NCBI RefSeq assembly: GCF_010389155.1
Contig: NC_057761.1
Coordinates: 42,890,213-42,954,212 of the forward strand
Reading direction: 5' to 3'
Length of the DNA: 64,000 nt
Origin: Erigeron canadensis
Lineage: Eukaryota; Streptophyta; Magnoliopsida; Asterales; Asteraceae
The translations under genes were made by a program, and so were the position numbers. Positions 46,274-58,720 of the stretch are shown here, in pieces (within the stretch, counting starts at the first letter, position 1; every line of letters starts with the position of its first letter). Under the pieces are notes generated by a model that had not been told where the DNA came from, ran no database searches, and saw only the letters and a list, made by a program, of their open reading frames with translations.

Positions 46274-46671
46274 ATACATTATAAATAATGTTGCATTTGT
46301 TCACACTTTTAGTTAACGTGAATAAATTGGAAATTTTATGAAGAATAAAAGTGTGTAGAAATTAATCCACACGTAAAATTGAGGAATTTTAAAGTTCACA
46401 CTTTTAGTGTGGATTTTCATGTTTACTTTCTAACACCACATTTGTCTATACTAACTAAATATGTGGTTGGGACAAATGTTGTGTGACAAATTAAACATGA
46501 AAGTCCACACTAAGAAGTGTGAACTTTTAAAATTTCACATTTTTAAGTGTGGATTAATTTCTATACACTTTTATTTCTTCATATTTATATAGACATAAAA
46601 GCGTGACAGATTTTTTAGTTTGATCACGTTAACAAAAAGTGTGGACAAATAAAATATTATTTGTAGTGATA
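46274..46671. mobile_element. CACTA-derived foldback MITE with 3-bp target duplication
   Basis: The element is 46277-46668 (392 bp). The right end read inwards is cactacaaataat and the left end is cattataaataat, matching the CACTA end motif with two changes on the left. The 3-bp duplication ata flanks it at 46274-46276 and 46669-46671. The arms stay similar for over 150 bp (tttgttcacacttttagtta and the inverted tttgtccacactttttgtta). No coding capacity. Confidence 0.8.
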
Positions 46672-46756
46672 TCTCATTTATCTCATTACATCCCTTTTCG
46701 TACGTTGCAATGCTCTCATTTAGGATAATGCGTGGTTGGTTCCTTTTTTTACTCAC

Positions 46757-47065
46757 TAAGTGTTGAATGTATTAAGTGACTGAATGTATAAATAATATAT
46801 TTATGTATGAAGTAAATAATAAGTAATTGACGGTTATTTTTATATATTAAGTAAAATAAAAACATGAAATTTGACTAAATGCATTAAGGGTCCGTTTCTT
46901 TTTTCAGTATTAAGTGCTGAGTGTCGTATTAAGTGGCTGAATGCATAAATAATGTCTGCATGTATTAAGTAAAATACAGATAATTGACGGTTATTTTGTT
47001 TATTTAGTGAAAAAGAAACATGAAATTTGACTGAATGAATAAGTTCTTAATCATTAAGTTTATTA
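46757..47065. repeat. Tandem dimer of a 154-bp unit
   Basis: 'taagtg[tc]tga[ag]tgt' recurs at 46757 and 46911. The rest of the unit, including 'aataattgacggttatttt'-type and 'aaacatgaaatttgact' phrases, follows in the same order. The second copy begins with 'gggtccgtttctttttt', a common MITE end phrase. Confidence 0.6.
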
Positions 47066-47535
47066 AGTAAAAAAAAACTTACTAATATAACGTTCATACA
47101 TAGTTTTTGAACATAAGTGATTAGGATTTATTTTGTACTTATATAGTGGTTGTCGTACTTATCAAGAGGCTAATTATAACTTGTCAAGGGTCAAAGAGTG
47201 AAAGATTAGGTAATTAGAATAGATAGCTAGGAGGTTAACTTGTATAACTTGTAACTAAGCTTTCATCCGATATATGATCCTCCCACTCAAATTTCTCTCT
47301 CAATAAACTCATTACATTATAACTTTTCACACACTCAAGCTAATATACTTCCTGATTTTACTTAATCATAATGAATTCGTGATCCCATCAACATTTAAGA
47401 GTACGTACTTTAATTCGTGTCCAAATGTGGTAAAAGATCATTCTTTCACCAAAATTTCCAACAATCTCTTTTTATGCGTGTCATCATATAGTATGCTGGA
47501 AAGAATAAAAAAAAAAATAAAGAGTAAGTGAGTAG
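47066..47535. other. Intergenic DNA, nothing recognised
   Basis: No gene or repeat edge supported. Confidence 0.35.
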
Positions 47536-47539
47536 AAAG

Positions 47540-47720
47540 TCTTTAGTTCTATGTATTGTCATCGTACCCATAACGTACATCGCATAGATTCATACCCGGT
47601 GATTACGCACAATCCTCACACATGGACCACAAAATATAGGTTCATTACTTGCCTTTGGCAATTAGTTTCAAATATGTGACATACAACGTTCATCTGTGAA
47701 CCTATCTGATACATGGTAAT
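47540..47720 (-). mobile_element. tRNA-derived SINE copy, inverted
   Basis: Read on the minus strand it has 'gttcacagatgaacgttg', 'gtcacatatttgaaact' (B-box region), 'gccaaaggcaagta' and 'ccatgtgtgaggatt', collinear with the copy at 41283-41485. Confidence 0.5.
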
Positions 47721-50700
47721 TATATAGGTAAAAGGGTACATGATTACATAATGAGTGAGTAGCGAAAAGATTCTAACACATTTGGAGATTGTGAATAAAG
47801 ATGGGAGTCAGTAGATTTGGAATGTTCAGGCAACTTTGATGATGGATGGTTGTTAGGAGATTGTGGAGGGAACAAAGTTTGTTAGAACTTGACTAGTAGG
47901 CAAGAATGATAGATGATGAAGTTAATTAGTTAGCTATAAAAACTAAATGACTTAAGAGCCCTTGTGGGATAACATTTTGACATTTTGTAGCTCAATTCAT
48001 CAACCTACTTTCCAACTTCCAAAAGTATGCTTAGGCACTTACGCAGTGCCGATTTGTACTTTGAAAGTGATCCTCTATTTGTTTTATTGGCATGATTTAG
48101 TGAGGAAGTAAAGAATTGAAATCATCCATTCCATCTCATCATGTTCGGTTAATCTTCAAAAATTAAATGATCATTTAAGTATAGATACTATAAGTATTTG
48201 GTATGATTTTATATGTTTTGATAATCTAGAACAAGCGGAGGAAGAAACCAGTTATCGCCACTGTTCCCGTTTGACACATGTATCGAATAAAGTTTACGAG
48301 TTTTATGCAATGATTATTTATTTTTAATCTATCCATCGTATTGAGCAAATAAACTTATAAAGTTCTAAAATAATAACATTTTTTTAAGTATAATTATAAT
48401 CTTCCATCATAAATAACCATTCGCCGTATCACATGGGGGCAAAGAGGGTCAATGTCCTCAACAAAATTTAAAATTTGTCATGGATTTTAAAAATTTTCAT
48501 GGATTTTTTAAAATTATCCCATAGGTTTTTAATATTTTGACCCTTTTTTTATTTATTTTTTACGGATTTTTAATTTTGTCTCATCTGGAGAAAAATTTCT
48601 GATACAATCTCTGTAAATAACTTATATGCATTATTAATTAATCAACAACAACAAAAAAAATTTTTGTTACATTTAAAAGAAAAACCCGACTTAATTTCTC
48701 AGGGCCTCCAATAACATGCAAAGACATCAACGGGTTTCTAAACAATTACCACTTTTTTATGGGAGCTGATTTTTACACGGAGTCTTTTTATTCACGTACG
48801 GAAATTTAAACGATTTGACTTTTATACCCCTATCTAGCTTTTCCCTAATTTACTGTTTACATTTACAGACTTTTTATTTTACTTTTCCTTCCCCATTAAC
48901 ATCTCCATTTGAATAAAAATTCCATTGCAACCCTTCTTTTCTTCTTTTCCTTGCCAACTATGAAGCTCCATTCACCTCCTTTTCATTGTTTTATCTAGCT
49001 TTCACTTTAAGACCTATGTTGGAGTAAAGAAAAATAGGTTGAAAGTGTCGCTGTGAAGTGACGCTGTAGCGGTAGTCTTTAGAACGGTTGCCGGAATTTT
49101 TGTTGATGTGAGAGATATGGCTGGTGATATAGATGGCACTTTCAATATAATGAAAGATCGACTTGTATAGCTGTATTTGTGGAGGAAGATGGTGGTTCGT
49201 TGACCAGAAAAATGAAGAGGGAGATCTTGTATTTTTGATCTTACATATCTTGTATTGAAAGGGATAAATACATCATTGTTTTTCATTTTTGATATAAATA
49301 TATAGATCTCATCAAAATGTGTGTGAATCAAATCAAAAATTTATATCTTTACAGTAGTGAATCATAATTAAAAAAAAAAAACTAATTTGAATATCAAAAA
49401 GTAGTAGCAACTTCTTGTGAAAAGAAATGATATTCAATGGTGATGTTTGAGAATAGATCGTGAAAAGGATAAGGATATGAAGCCATTTGAAGTTTTAAAA
49501 ATCTGGTCAACCCCATTAGTATATAAATAAATAAAACTGGTAAAATAAAAATTGAGGGTATATAATTCAATTAACTTAAATTTTCGTGTGTCAAACAAAA
49601 CTTTCAGTGTAAATTTCACCTCCCTTTTTTATTCCTCAAAATTTGTCCAACAAAGCATACAACTTTTTCTTAAATCACCAATCCTTTCATTCGTTCCATG
49701 ATCCTGTAATGACAAACAGTACATATCCTATTACGGTATTTTATTTATATTAGCAAAATATTGGAGGATCGAGTGTATGTACAACATTTGGTGGCGTGGT
49801 GGGGTTGTTATTTCGTAAAAGTATTGCGTGTTTGACCTAATTTATAAGGCGAGGTCGTATTTCCAAAGGTGTATATGTATACTTTTGTATATTCTGGCCG
49901 GGTCCATCAAAATCCATCACACTCACAAATTAAGGGCTCACCCATGTGATCGAAAAATACTCCCTAAAATATAAGTCACCATACAAACTCCGTCCAATCC
50001 CACAATCGTTTGGATAAGCTTAATTACCTCAACAATCTCGAGTTTTTTCAAGACCAAATGACCTTTGGCTGATGACTAATGACTAATGGTATCAAAGTTA
50101 TTCGCACAACTGAAAGGTTATAGACTCAAGTCTTGTTGCTAACAAATGTATTCCTAATTTCTTGTTATAAACTCAAGCCTAGTGACGAATTTTGAATTTT
50201 AAGTTTCAGTTTGTTACCAATCATCAATAAATATATTGGTATATGGTGGAGCCTAAGACTGAGAGATTTTGGGTTCAAAATTTTGATGTGAACAAAATGT
50301 TCTCAGAAATAGAGACAGAGGTTTTCTCATTATGATTTTCTTCTGAAATTGGAATTGGATATATATGAAAAGGCATACCATTGAATCCACGTTTGTTGTT
50401 AAAAAAAAAAGGTTTCTGTTAGGCAATTTACATGATACTAGTGTATAAAATATATTAATAATGTTAAATTGAGCTAAATGAGTATATATCAAAAATATTT
50501 TACAAATATATAATTAAAACTAATATTGTAAGTTTATAAGCAAACGAAAACAAGTTGACGACGTACACTAAATATTAGGTGTCGTGAAAATTCGTCCATA
50601 AGTTATAAATTCCATGCCATTTTTTAATTACCATTATTTATAGTATAAAAGAAGACGGGAAAAAAAAAACCATAACATTTCCTTTTCAAACGTCTATATC

Positions 50701-50961
50701 TTTGTGCAAAAAGAAAAGTGGATTAGCCACAAAAATAAGATACGAGTATATGAATTGAAGAGTGTGTGACGTGAAAAACTCCATATGCAATTTTTAAATG
50801 TATAAGAAACTCTGGTCGGCAATATCACTCTAAGTAATTCATAAACACTCAATCTTTCACTTATCAGTCTATTATATATATATACACCCTGCTCAAATCT
50901 TAATCAAAAACTACATTAATTAATTAAATTAGGTTAAACATTTTTGGCCTAAATTATTCAT
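47721..50961. other. Intergenic DNA, AT-rich, nothing firmly recognised
   Basis: The longest frame (49014-49331, minus) has no domain pattern and no splice partners. No gene is supported. Confidence 0.4.
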
Positions 50962-51103
50962 TAAGAATGGTGATATTCGTATCACACTTTTTAACACATT
51001 TACCACAATGTACAACATATACAGCACACTGTATAAGTTATTAAAACAACATTGTGGTAGATTTATCATAAAGTGTGGTACGAATATCACTGTCCATTCC
51101 TAA
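50962..51103. mobile_element. Small foldback MITE, Harbinger-like
   Basis: Body about 50965-51100. The left end gaatggtgatattcgtatca pairs with the inverted right end ggaatggacagtgatattcg and onward. The arms also share 'accacaatgt'. TAA occurs on both sides (50962-50964 and 51101-51103), the target size of PIF/Harbinger elements. Confidence 0.65.
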
Positions 51104-51273
51104 AGCCAATTTGACCTCTAGCTACGTTTGTACAAATTAAATTCCACCCCTTTATTTTCGTAAATGGTTACACAAAAATTAGTTTGGAGATGACTCAATT
51201 ACTTTTAATGAATCTTTTCTTTTAAAAATTAAAGATATATAAGAAATTACTTAATTTACTTCTAATAAACTAA

Positions 51274-51647
51274 CTAGCTAAGTAACCCGGGTATTCTAAA
51301 CAAGTTTCTTAAATACATGTCTATTATTAGAATGAGGCATAAAAAACCGTAATGTGAAAATGTCTATATTTTTAGTGACAAGTTATCAATGTTGTTATAA
51401 TGAAAAGAGAAGATTCAACCTTTACTACATTATAAAAATAATGTTATTATACATTAGGTTTATTTTACATTAGGCTGGATAGTTTTAAAAACTTTCAAAT
51501 GAAAGGACTAAAATTTAAAATTCAAAAGATGATGTCATAAATTAATTAGATAAAAATAAACAATTAATAAGAAAAAAACCAAATAAGATTTTGTTAAAAA
51601 ATACAGGTGTCATCACCATTTTTTTTTTATTTATATAAGAGAAGAGA
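51274..51647 (-). mobile_element. Non-autonomous Helitron with both ends
   Basis: On the minus strand it starts TCTTCTCTTATATAAATAAA at 51647 after a host A. It ends with an acccgggt-type stem and CTAG at 51277-51274 followed by a host T. 374 bp, noncoding. Confidence 0.65.
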
Positions 51648-53030
51648 TGTACATCGTCAACCCTTATTTTACTAATTTACAACCTAAACATTTATCTTTT
51701 AAATAATCTCCGCTATCACTTTTACATCCCGTTACATTTACACTAACCTACACCACTCAACGCCGCAACCACATCCAATGGTTACCGCCACCACCGCCGT
51801 TGCCACAACCGCCGCATTGCGCATGTAACGTGCCAGTAAAACGGAAAAACAAATGTTGCATAAAACATGAATCAAAATCATCAACGAACACTAATTCGCC
51901 TTAAACGGGAAAAGAACCTTTAGGTTTGAGCTCTTGTGGTGTGTGACCTATTAACTTAAAATATTATGAGTTTTAGCCTCGTGGTACTCACTTTGTTATT
52001 GGTATGAATTTGTTTAGCTGATTTTTGGCAAAAGATTTTTCTTTGTATAGCATGATAGCAATGAGCCTAATGTATCACAACCCGAGACCGGTTGAGACCC
52101 AATTGAGCTCCCCCTGGTCCAGAGGCCAGCTTATTGTTTGGTTCTCGGTTCATAAGTTTACCACATGTTTGGGTCGGACCAGTTCAGGCCACAAACCGAA
52201 AGATCCTGGTTCACCTTCAAGCAAATGTACCTTATGTTATCTTATGGCCAGGAACACTATGTATTATGGTTTTTTAGATGTTCTCATATATATATATATA
52301 TATAAAGGTAGCGGAGTTGGTAGTGATATCATTGAGCAATACTACCAACATCGGATGTTAAAAAATTGATCCGATACAAGTGCATGTATAAGTCATGGCT
52401 ATCGAGCTCTAATCTCTTACCCTATTTTCATTAACACATATGTTATCCATAGTTACAACGTCTCAACAACACTTAAACATCGGTACAAAGCGATTAGAAC
52501 AGACCCAGACCCGGGGCCAGCCCGATCCTGCCCCAACCCAATATGGGTCAGGTCCTCGGGTGTTTTTTTTTTTTTTTTTTTTTTCTGTTTTCTCGGTCTC
52601 CAGGTTAGACCGGTTTTGTCTGGCTTTAGACTTCATATCGGCATTAAGTTCCACGATCATCAATATGATTGTACTTGTCATTTGAATGATCTATCATTTG
52701 ATTTGTTGATACATTTTATATTGAATATGATGATTCCTTTTGTGATGGATCAAATACAACACAATCATATTAACAATGCGAAAAAAATATGTACCTTGCA
52801 CCATGTGCGCTTTAGATTTTTAACTACAAGTATATACCTTCCTTCATCATTTGAAAGACTTCTTTATAGACGAAATTTGTTGCAGTGTTTTTTTGTCTTC
52901 TCATCTTTATCACATATTAACACCTGAAAGCCCCTTCTTGACTTAATTCGAGATACTGCAATGTATAATTGTTCGTGTGTAAAAACTGGACTTTGTAGAT
53001 AGAAACCAGTTTTAATAACATTGTAAAAAT
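51648..53030. other. Intergenic DNA with repeat debris
   Basis: 'caccgccgttgccacaaccg' at about 51790-51815 resembles the complementary strand of the GGTGG-rich Helitron interiors. A long poly-T (about 20) lies at 52563-52584 and a (TA)n run at 52289-52304. Open frames here are short and overlap on both strands. No gene is supported. Confidence 0.35.
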
Positions 53031-53730
53031 AATTATTTTAGTTATTTGTTTTTTATTAATTAAATAAAATTATTTAAAAAACTAAATGATGACATCAGCG
53101 AGTGTCATTTTGATAAAATCGAGCGATATAATTGGTTAATAAGTCATTAGTTCAATTGTCTTTTAATATATATTAAAATAGTACGATTACTACTAAAATC
53201 TTAACATATTTACATTAAATTTAATTTATTTTATATAATTAATTATATATATGATAGAACATATTATTGGATATATATTAGTTATTATTTATTGGATAAA
53301 TATTAAATATTATTCTATTGGATATATATAAGCTATTATTATTTATTTATTCTATTAAAATTATTGGGTAAAAAGTGTAAATTTGTGATGGAAAACAAAA
53401 AAGTGTAAATTAAAGTCAAAGTTGAAAACAAAAGTCAACATTAAGCTTTCGTAATTTTATATATATGATAGAACATATTATTGGATATATATTAGTTATT
53501 ATGTTATTTGATATATATTAGCTATTATTTTATTGGATATATATAAACTATTATTATTTATTTATTATATTAAAACTATTGGGTAAAAAGTATAAATTTG
53601 TTCTGGAAAAAAAAAAGTATAAATTAAAGTCAAAATTGAAAACAAAAGTCAACATTAAAAAATCAAGAGCTATAATTGATCGATAAATTATTAGAACAAC
53701 TATGCTTTAGTATAATAAAAATACATAACT
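53031..53730 (-). mobile_element. Helitron-family remnants
   Basis: 53085-53170 matches the end region at about 2075-2165 ('aaatgatgacat', 'ggttaataagtcattag', 'ttgtcttt'). The interior carries the 'gtaaatttgtgatgg' phrases also seen at 1321-1500. Neither a 3' hairpin nor CTAG can be placed, so the boundaries are approximate. Confidence 0.45.
53246..53668. repeat. Direct tandem duplication, offset 214 bp
   Basis: 'atgatagaacatattattgg' occurs at 53251 and 53465. The following 'gggtaaaaagt', 'aaattaaagtcaaa' and 'caaaagtcaacatta' recur in the same order. Confidence 0.75.
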
Positions 53731-53954
53731 TTAGCAATAACATAAAGATAAAACCATGAATCATCACTTTACTTTAGATGACTTGTACGACTAACAAACT
53801 CATGTGTGTTCTCAAGATCTTTTTACATCTATAATGGGTAAATATGTATACGGAGATTGTTGTTTTTGAATGATTAAACGGGATGATTTTTTCTGTCTAG
53901 GTTAATTTAACTAGATTTACGCGATTTAATTGAGATATCTTGTTGTTATTAAGC

Positions 53955-54205
53955 AACAACCATCGTTGCTAAACGTCCTGGCCTCTGCAGATAGAGGTCA
54001 TGTGTTCGATTCTCATCTCATGCAAAGTTTGGGGGACCTTTTCTTTACCATTTAGGTAGAAGATGGAAGCAGTCTCTTTACTTAGGTAGAAGTAAGGTCT
54101 GCCTACATCTTAACCTTCCCCATACACTGTCGAGATATTGGGTCTCAAAACTCGTGGAAGGCGGCAGTGAGCAATTTTTTTTCTTTTTTTTTTCTTTATC
54201 TAGTG
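53955..54205 (+). mobile_element. Au-like SINE ending in a T-rich tail
   Basis: An A-box-like 'aacgtcctggcctctgcag', the B-box-like 'catgtgttcgattctcat' and a downstream 'aaggtctgcctacatctta' fit the layout of plant SINEs. The tail is a run of T with a few C at about 54174-54193. Confidence 0.55.
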
Positions 54206-55448
54206 ATTATTAAACAAACCTTTACCTAGTCACCCCAATATTATATCTATTAAAATTTAAACACAAGAACTCTTATACAAATCGTAAGACATTTTTGATT
54301 ATTTATCAATGCTAAATATGTTATAAGCAATAACAATGTTGACAAAACATGTGTTAAATTAAGAAAATAAGTTAGGTAGTGGTGAAACTCTTCTCTTTGT
54401 CCCTGGAATTTCTTTTTAAAAGGGGATTTTCAAATCCTTGAGAAGGAATATATGTATGACTTTTAGGAATCCATGGCCTATCAATAGTTGCATTTTTCCA
54501 ACATTAAGAACTGTATATTTACCAGCTAATCTTCTCTTCACACTAATATGTTGGTATTCATACCCATTTTAAATTCCTCAATATTGTGCCTCTTTCACTT
54601 GAGCCATATGCTTTAATGATGTTAGCATTCTAGAAACATATAAAACAACAAAATTTGAACTAGTCAATATGTTGGCCCTTTTTATTAGAGTTAATTCTGC
54701 TTGATATACGTCTCAATCTCAACATGCGACAATGCATATCGCACAAAAGTCTCGGGGAATAATGTAACAATATTAGTCCTTTTGAATATAGTTAATGGCC
54801 ACTTGATAATTGATATACATCTCAATATGCAACAATGGATATCACAGAGAACTGACAGAAGTCTTAATGAGATCCACTATCAATTTTCAAATAAGGTATT
54901 TTTGGGCTGTCATTATTTATCAACGTCCCTAAAGAATTTGAATATACAATTTAACCCCTTCTCTACCATCTCCAATGGTAACATCAATATACTGAAAAAT
55001 ACAGATCACTATGTCAGCAACCTGTTTCAACATAATGAACCAACATATTAAATATATTTTGTTCTTAACTTCACTAAAGTTACTATCATACCATATAATA
55101 CGGAGTAATCCAATTCTACACTCATACACACATATATGTTAAATACAATAAAAAGAAAGAAAACGAACTAACCCCATTCTTAGTATGCACACAAAATGCT
55201 CTTACATAAATCGGAGTAGCATTTTGATAGGCACACCCAACCCCGCCACACCGAAAAATATATGGACATTTTTGATGGGCATAGTGCCATTTTTTATGGA
55301 CCTAGACACCTAGTGCAGATCTTGAGTTACTTATCTTCCAATTTAATTCCTTGAGGTGTTTCATGTCAAGATCTTTACGTAAGTCATTATCAAGTAGAAT
55401 ACAATTTAATGTTATTGACGATTAAATAACATAACTGTTTATAAATTA
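54206..55448. other. Intergenic DNA, no gene supported
   Basis: The 116-codon frame at 54701-55051 has no recognisable domain, and its composition is not convincing against the AT-rich background. Confidence 0.35.
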
Positions 55449-56095
55449 CTAGTCATATGCCCGCAGGATGCGGTCATATGGTGATGGAGGCAGTGGCAAC
55501 TACGAGTGGTGGCGTTGATCGATGGTGGTGGGGCGACGGTTGTGGTGGTAGTGGTGTGGTAATTAATGTAAAAGTAATTGATGTAATAGGTGATAGTGTA
55601 GTTATTTTAAAGATTAAAGGATGTATGTTTGGAGCCCATATTTGTACTGCTTATTTTTATTAATGTACCACACTGTATGAGTAATATAGCAAACAATACA
55701 AGTATATGATGCATAGTAGTGATAGATTGATCAAAAAGTGCACTTATCATTTTCACATGTTTTAAATTTAATTAAGGGTGTTGTATGCATTTCAAGTGAA
55801 ATGTTTAAATAATGAATAAAAGTGAGTCATTTTAGGATTATCAACTATTTATTTTAAAAACTTGAAAAGAACAAATGTTTTATACTCCGTAATACATTAG
55901 TATTATGCTCGCGTGATGCGGTGGTGTAGTGGCAGCAACGGTGGTGGTGGCGAAAGGTTGTGACGATGGCAGTAGCGAACTAGCGATGGTGGCGTCGATG
56001 ATCTTTTAAAGTTAGCAACTATTTAGTTATAAAAGTTGGAAAAAACAAATACTTTATAACGTGGTATGAATTTATAAATTATAACGACGTGTGTC
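55449..56095 (-). mobile_element. Two adjacent GGTGG-rich Helitron-like elements
   Basis: CTAG at 55449-55452 followed by catatgcccgcaggatgcgg, and TTAG at 55897-55900 (CTAA on the minus strand) followed by tattatgctcgcgtgatgcg, look like two minus-strand Helitron 3' ends. Each is followed by a 'ggtggtggggcgac'-type GC-rich stretch and then 'caactattta...aaaagttg' AT-rich DNA. 5' ends are not resolved. Confidence 0.45.
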
Positions 56096-56434
56096 TCTAA
56101 ACAAGAAACAAACCTCTCTATAACATTATTTCCATTTTTAGTACGGGTATAAATGGCCAAAGTTGTATTACGTTGTTAAATAATATCTAGCCCAACTGGT
56201 CAGAGACGCTCCTGGTTATATTTAAGGTCTTGAGTTTGATCCTTACGGATGACAAAACATATGGTTTTTTCCTTCTGAATACTTATAACAGCCTATGATC
56301 AATATCTTATTGTTTATGTTACGTTTAATGCTTCACCATTATATACAGACCAATTCTGAGTAATCTTTATTAGATAGATGGTTGTCAAAACTCCTACTAG
56401 ACCTGAAATAGGCCTTGAATTTGGATCGCATCAA

Positions 56435-58401
56435 CAGTGGCGGCCCTGAGAATTTTAACACCCCAGCCGAGCAAAGAAAATTATGCCCCTAACTTCAACC
56501 GAATTCAAATATATAAATAACTTTTTTATAAGCGATAACTAGTATTATAACAAAAAAATATATATGCATAATAAGATCACAATTTTAGAATTACATATCA
56601 TAGTAGTTACTTATTTACCCGATGATCCATGAAGCTTTCCTGACATTCATAGCAAATTAGTTAATTAGCTCTTCACAATTTATGTTCTCTAAGATTTCGT
56701 TCTCGATAGCTATCATGGCCAATCCTATCAACAATATTCTGTATGCAATGATTTCATTTGGAAAATAACCAAGCTCTTTCAAACGCTTTAAAACATCTAT
56801 AGGGTTGTGAAATTCATCAATTTGTAACGTGTCAAATAACTTCAACTCTATATAAAGTTCATCAGCATCAATATCCGATCTTTCTTCAAACCTGAGTGCA
56901 TTTTCAAGAAGGTGGCATGACAACTTAAGCTCTTTATCTTCAATTCCCTTCAAGTTATGTGGAAACAAAAATCAAAATAATTTCTCGTACTCTTTGAATT
57001 GCTCAAATCTTGTCTCAAGCGAAAAACGATCTTGATCAACGATGTATAAGAAATAATTGACTCTAAAGTTCTCTTCGGGTGTAAATGAAGTTTCTTGGCT
57101 ACTTGAATTCTCACCGAACTGTTTTTATAATATATATATATATATATATATATAATAGGGAAAATTACGTTAGTAAACAAAAAAAAGGGACCATTTTACG
57201 AATTAGACAAGGTTTTCAAAAACTCCCAAACTAAACAATATACCCGTGTCTAAAAGGTATAAATCCCACGATGAATCATTAGCCAGTTAAAAAGAGACAT
57301 CTGGTTACTCCCGTGATGACTTGGCAAATCCCCACCTACCCTATCTTCTTCTCCCTTTTTCTCTATCTCCAGTCTTCCCCTCCCCTAAATACATCAAACG
57401 ACCAACCAAAATCACCACATCCTTCAATTCAATCAATTAAACAACACTACTAATAAGTTTATTGAGTATGAAGTGTATATATATATATATATACTTCATA
57501 TATTCCGGAAAACGTATGTAAATCCGTACAACGTTGTTGTTTAACGATGATATATGGAGTTTGAGGTTTATTACTGATAGATCCAATTGGAGCCTTCTTT
57601 TAATGATAACAATTCAAAGTGGCTAGCGACTGACTTAGATAATTTCAATGGCTTCAACTGATGTGATAATATCGGTATAGGGAAAGCATTTATTATTAAA
57701 TTTTATTAAGGTTCATGGTTAGTGTAAAAGAAGATGAACTTTTTTTATATTTGTTTTAATATATGTATTCTTCACAATTTCTTAAAAAGAAAACTAGACT
57801 GTGGGATCGACTTATATTACTCATATTATTGTAATAATCAATGTTGAAAGATTTCATCAACATGTGAAAGAAAGGTCGGACGAACCTACTTACGAGACTT
57901 CAGACTTTGCAACTTTGATAAACCTCTGATAAATACGTAGGGAGTTGGAACTGATAGATTAAACAACATTAATTAACTCCAAGCCTTGATAATCACTTGT
58001 TCATTCATATTGAAAGGAGGAGGTGGTCGGTGTTTTGGGTTAAACTGTTAAAAGAATGGAAAAGTGGAAGATGGGGGTATTGGTGCACCCAGGTATTGGA
58101 ATATTATTGGTTGGAACAATCTGTGAGATTTATACTCGAACACACGGGTATATTGTTTGTTTTGGATAGTTTTGAAAAAGGTGTCTAATTCATAAAATAC
58201 CTTTTTTTTGTGTTTACTTACGTAATTATCCCTATATAATATGTATCATGTTATAATATATATTTATATTATAATACATCTTTTGACATATTATACATTT
58301 TATATATAATATATATACAAAAAAATTTTAAAAACTTATGCCCCCTCAAAATTTATGTTTTGTCCGAAAATCAAGTTTGCACACCCTCTAGGCCTCCCCT
58401 G
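56435..58401 (-). mobile_element. Decayed hAT transposon with transposase remnant
   Basis: The left end is cagtggcggcc and the inverted right end caggggaggcc (9 of 11 match), followed inwards on each side by 'aattttaacaccccag' and 'aaaatttatgttttg'-like sequence with 'atgcccc'. The 8-bp flanks are too eroded to serve as proof. The element is about 1.97 kb and contains the transposase remnant at 56657-57125; the rest is AT-rich filler with a (TA)n run at 57130-57153. Confidence 0.55.
56657..57125 (-). pseudogene. hAT (zf-MYM/TTF-type) transposase C-terminal remnant
   Basis: On the minus strand the reading runs FRVNYFLYIVDQ and RFEQFKEYEKLF, then a TGA, then FLFPHNLKGIEDKELKLSCH, DIDADELYIELK, PIDVLKRLKELGYFPNEI, IAYRILL and GLAMIAIENEILENINCEEL. 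This is the region that leads into the hAT C-terminal dimerisation domain. Two breaks are visible: the TGA inside KLF-FLF, and an in-frame loss of about 35 codons between YRILL and GLAMIAIENE. That is where the conserved S-A-E-R-S-F and K-L-K segment of the dimerisation domain belongs. It cannot act as a transposase. Confidence 0.7.
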
Positions 58402-58549
58402 CTCGCCCATGCATCATGTGGGTATCCGTATAGCATGAAGCAAAACTAAAAACATATAAGCTATTTGTATCTAAATAGGTTCGGTTTACTATATATACAC
58501 TAGGTAATTGTTCATTTGAATCCTTAATTTTTCATGAATCCCAAGGACC

Positions 58550-58592
58550 AAATCCTAGCCATTTGATCATCTCAATCAATGGCTAGGATTGA
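58550..58592. repeat. Short inverted repeat 'aatcctagcca...tggctaggatt'
   Basis: aatcctagcca at 58551-58561 pairs with tggctaggatt at 58580-58590 around an 18-nt loop. It lies just upstream of the inverted-array region and may mark an element edge. Confidence 0.5.
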
Positions 58593-58684
58593 AACTTATG
58601 CCTTAATTTAAAAAAAAAAACACAGAGGGGCATGTATGTAAATTTGCTTAACAAATTTTTTCCCCCTTTCCTCCTCCTGATAGA

Positions 58685-58720
58685 AACACACACACACACA
58701 CACTCTCTCTCTCTCTCTCT
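58685..58720. repeat. (AC)n(TC)n compound microsatellite
   Basis: About nine AC units followed by about nine TC units, then 'cctccttggacagtgacca'. Confidence 0.9.

Noticed and set aside
49014..49331. 105-codon minus-strand frame
   Set aside because: Low-complexity Thr/Ser/Phe composition, no domain, no splice-compatible neighbours.
54701..55051. 116-codon plus-strand frame
   Set aside because: No recognisable family, and a frame of this size can occur by chance in this much AT-rich sequence. A protein search with no hit would confirm the rejection.
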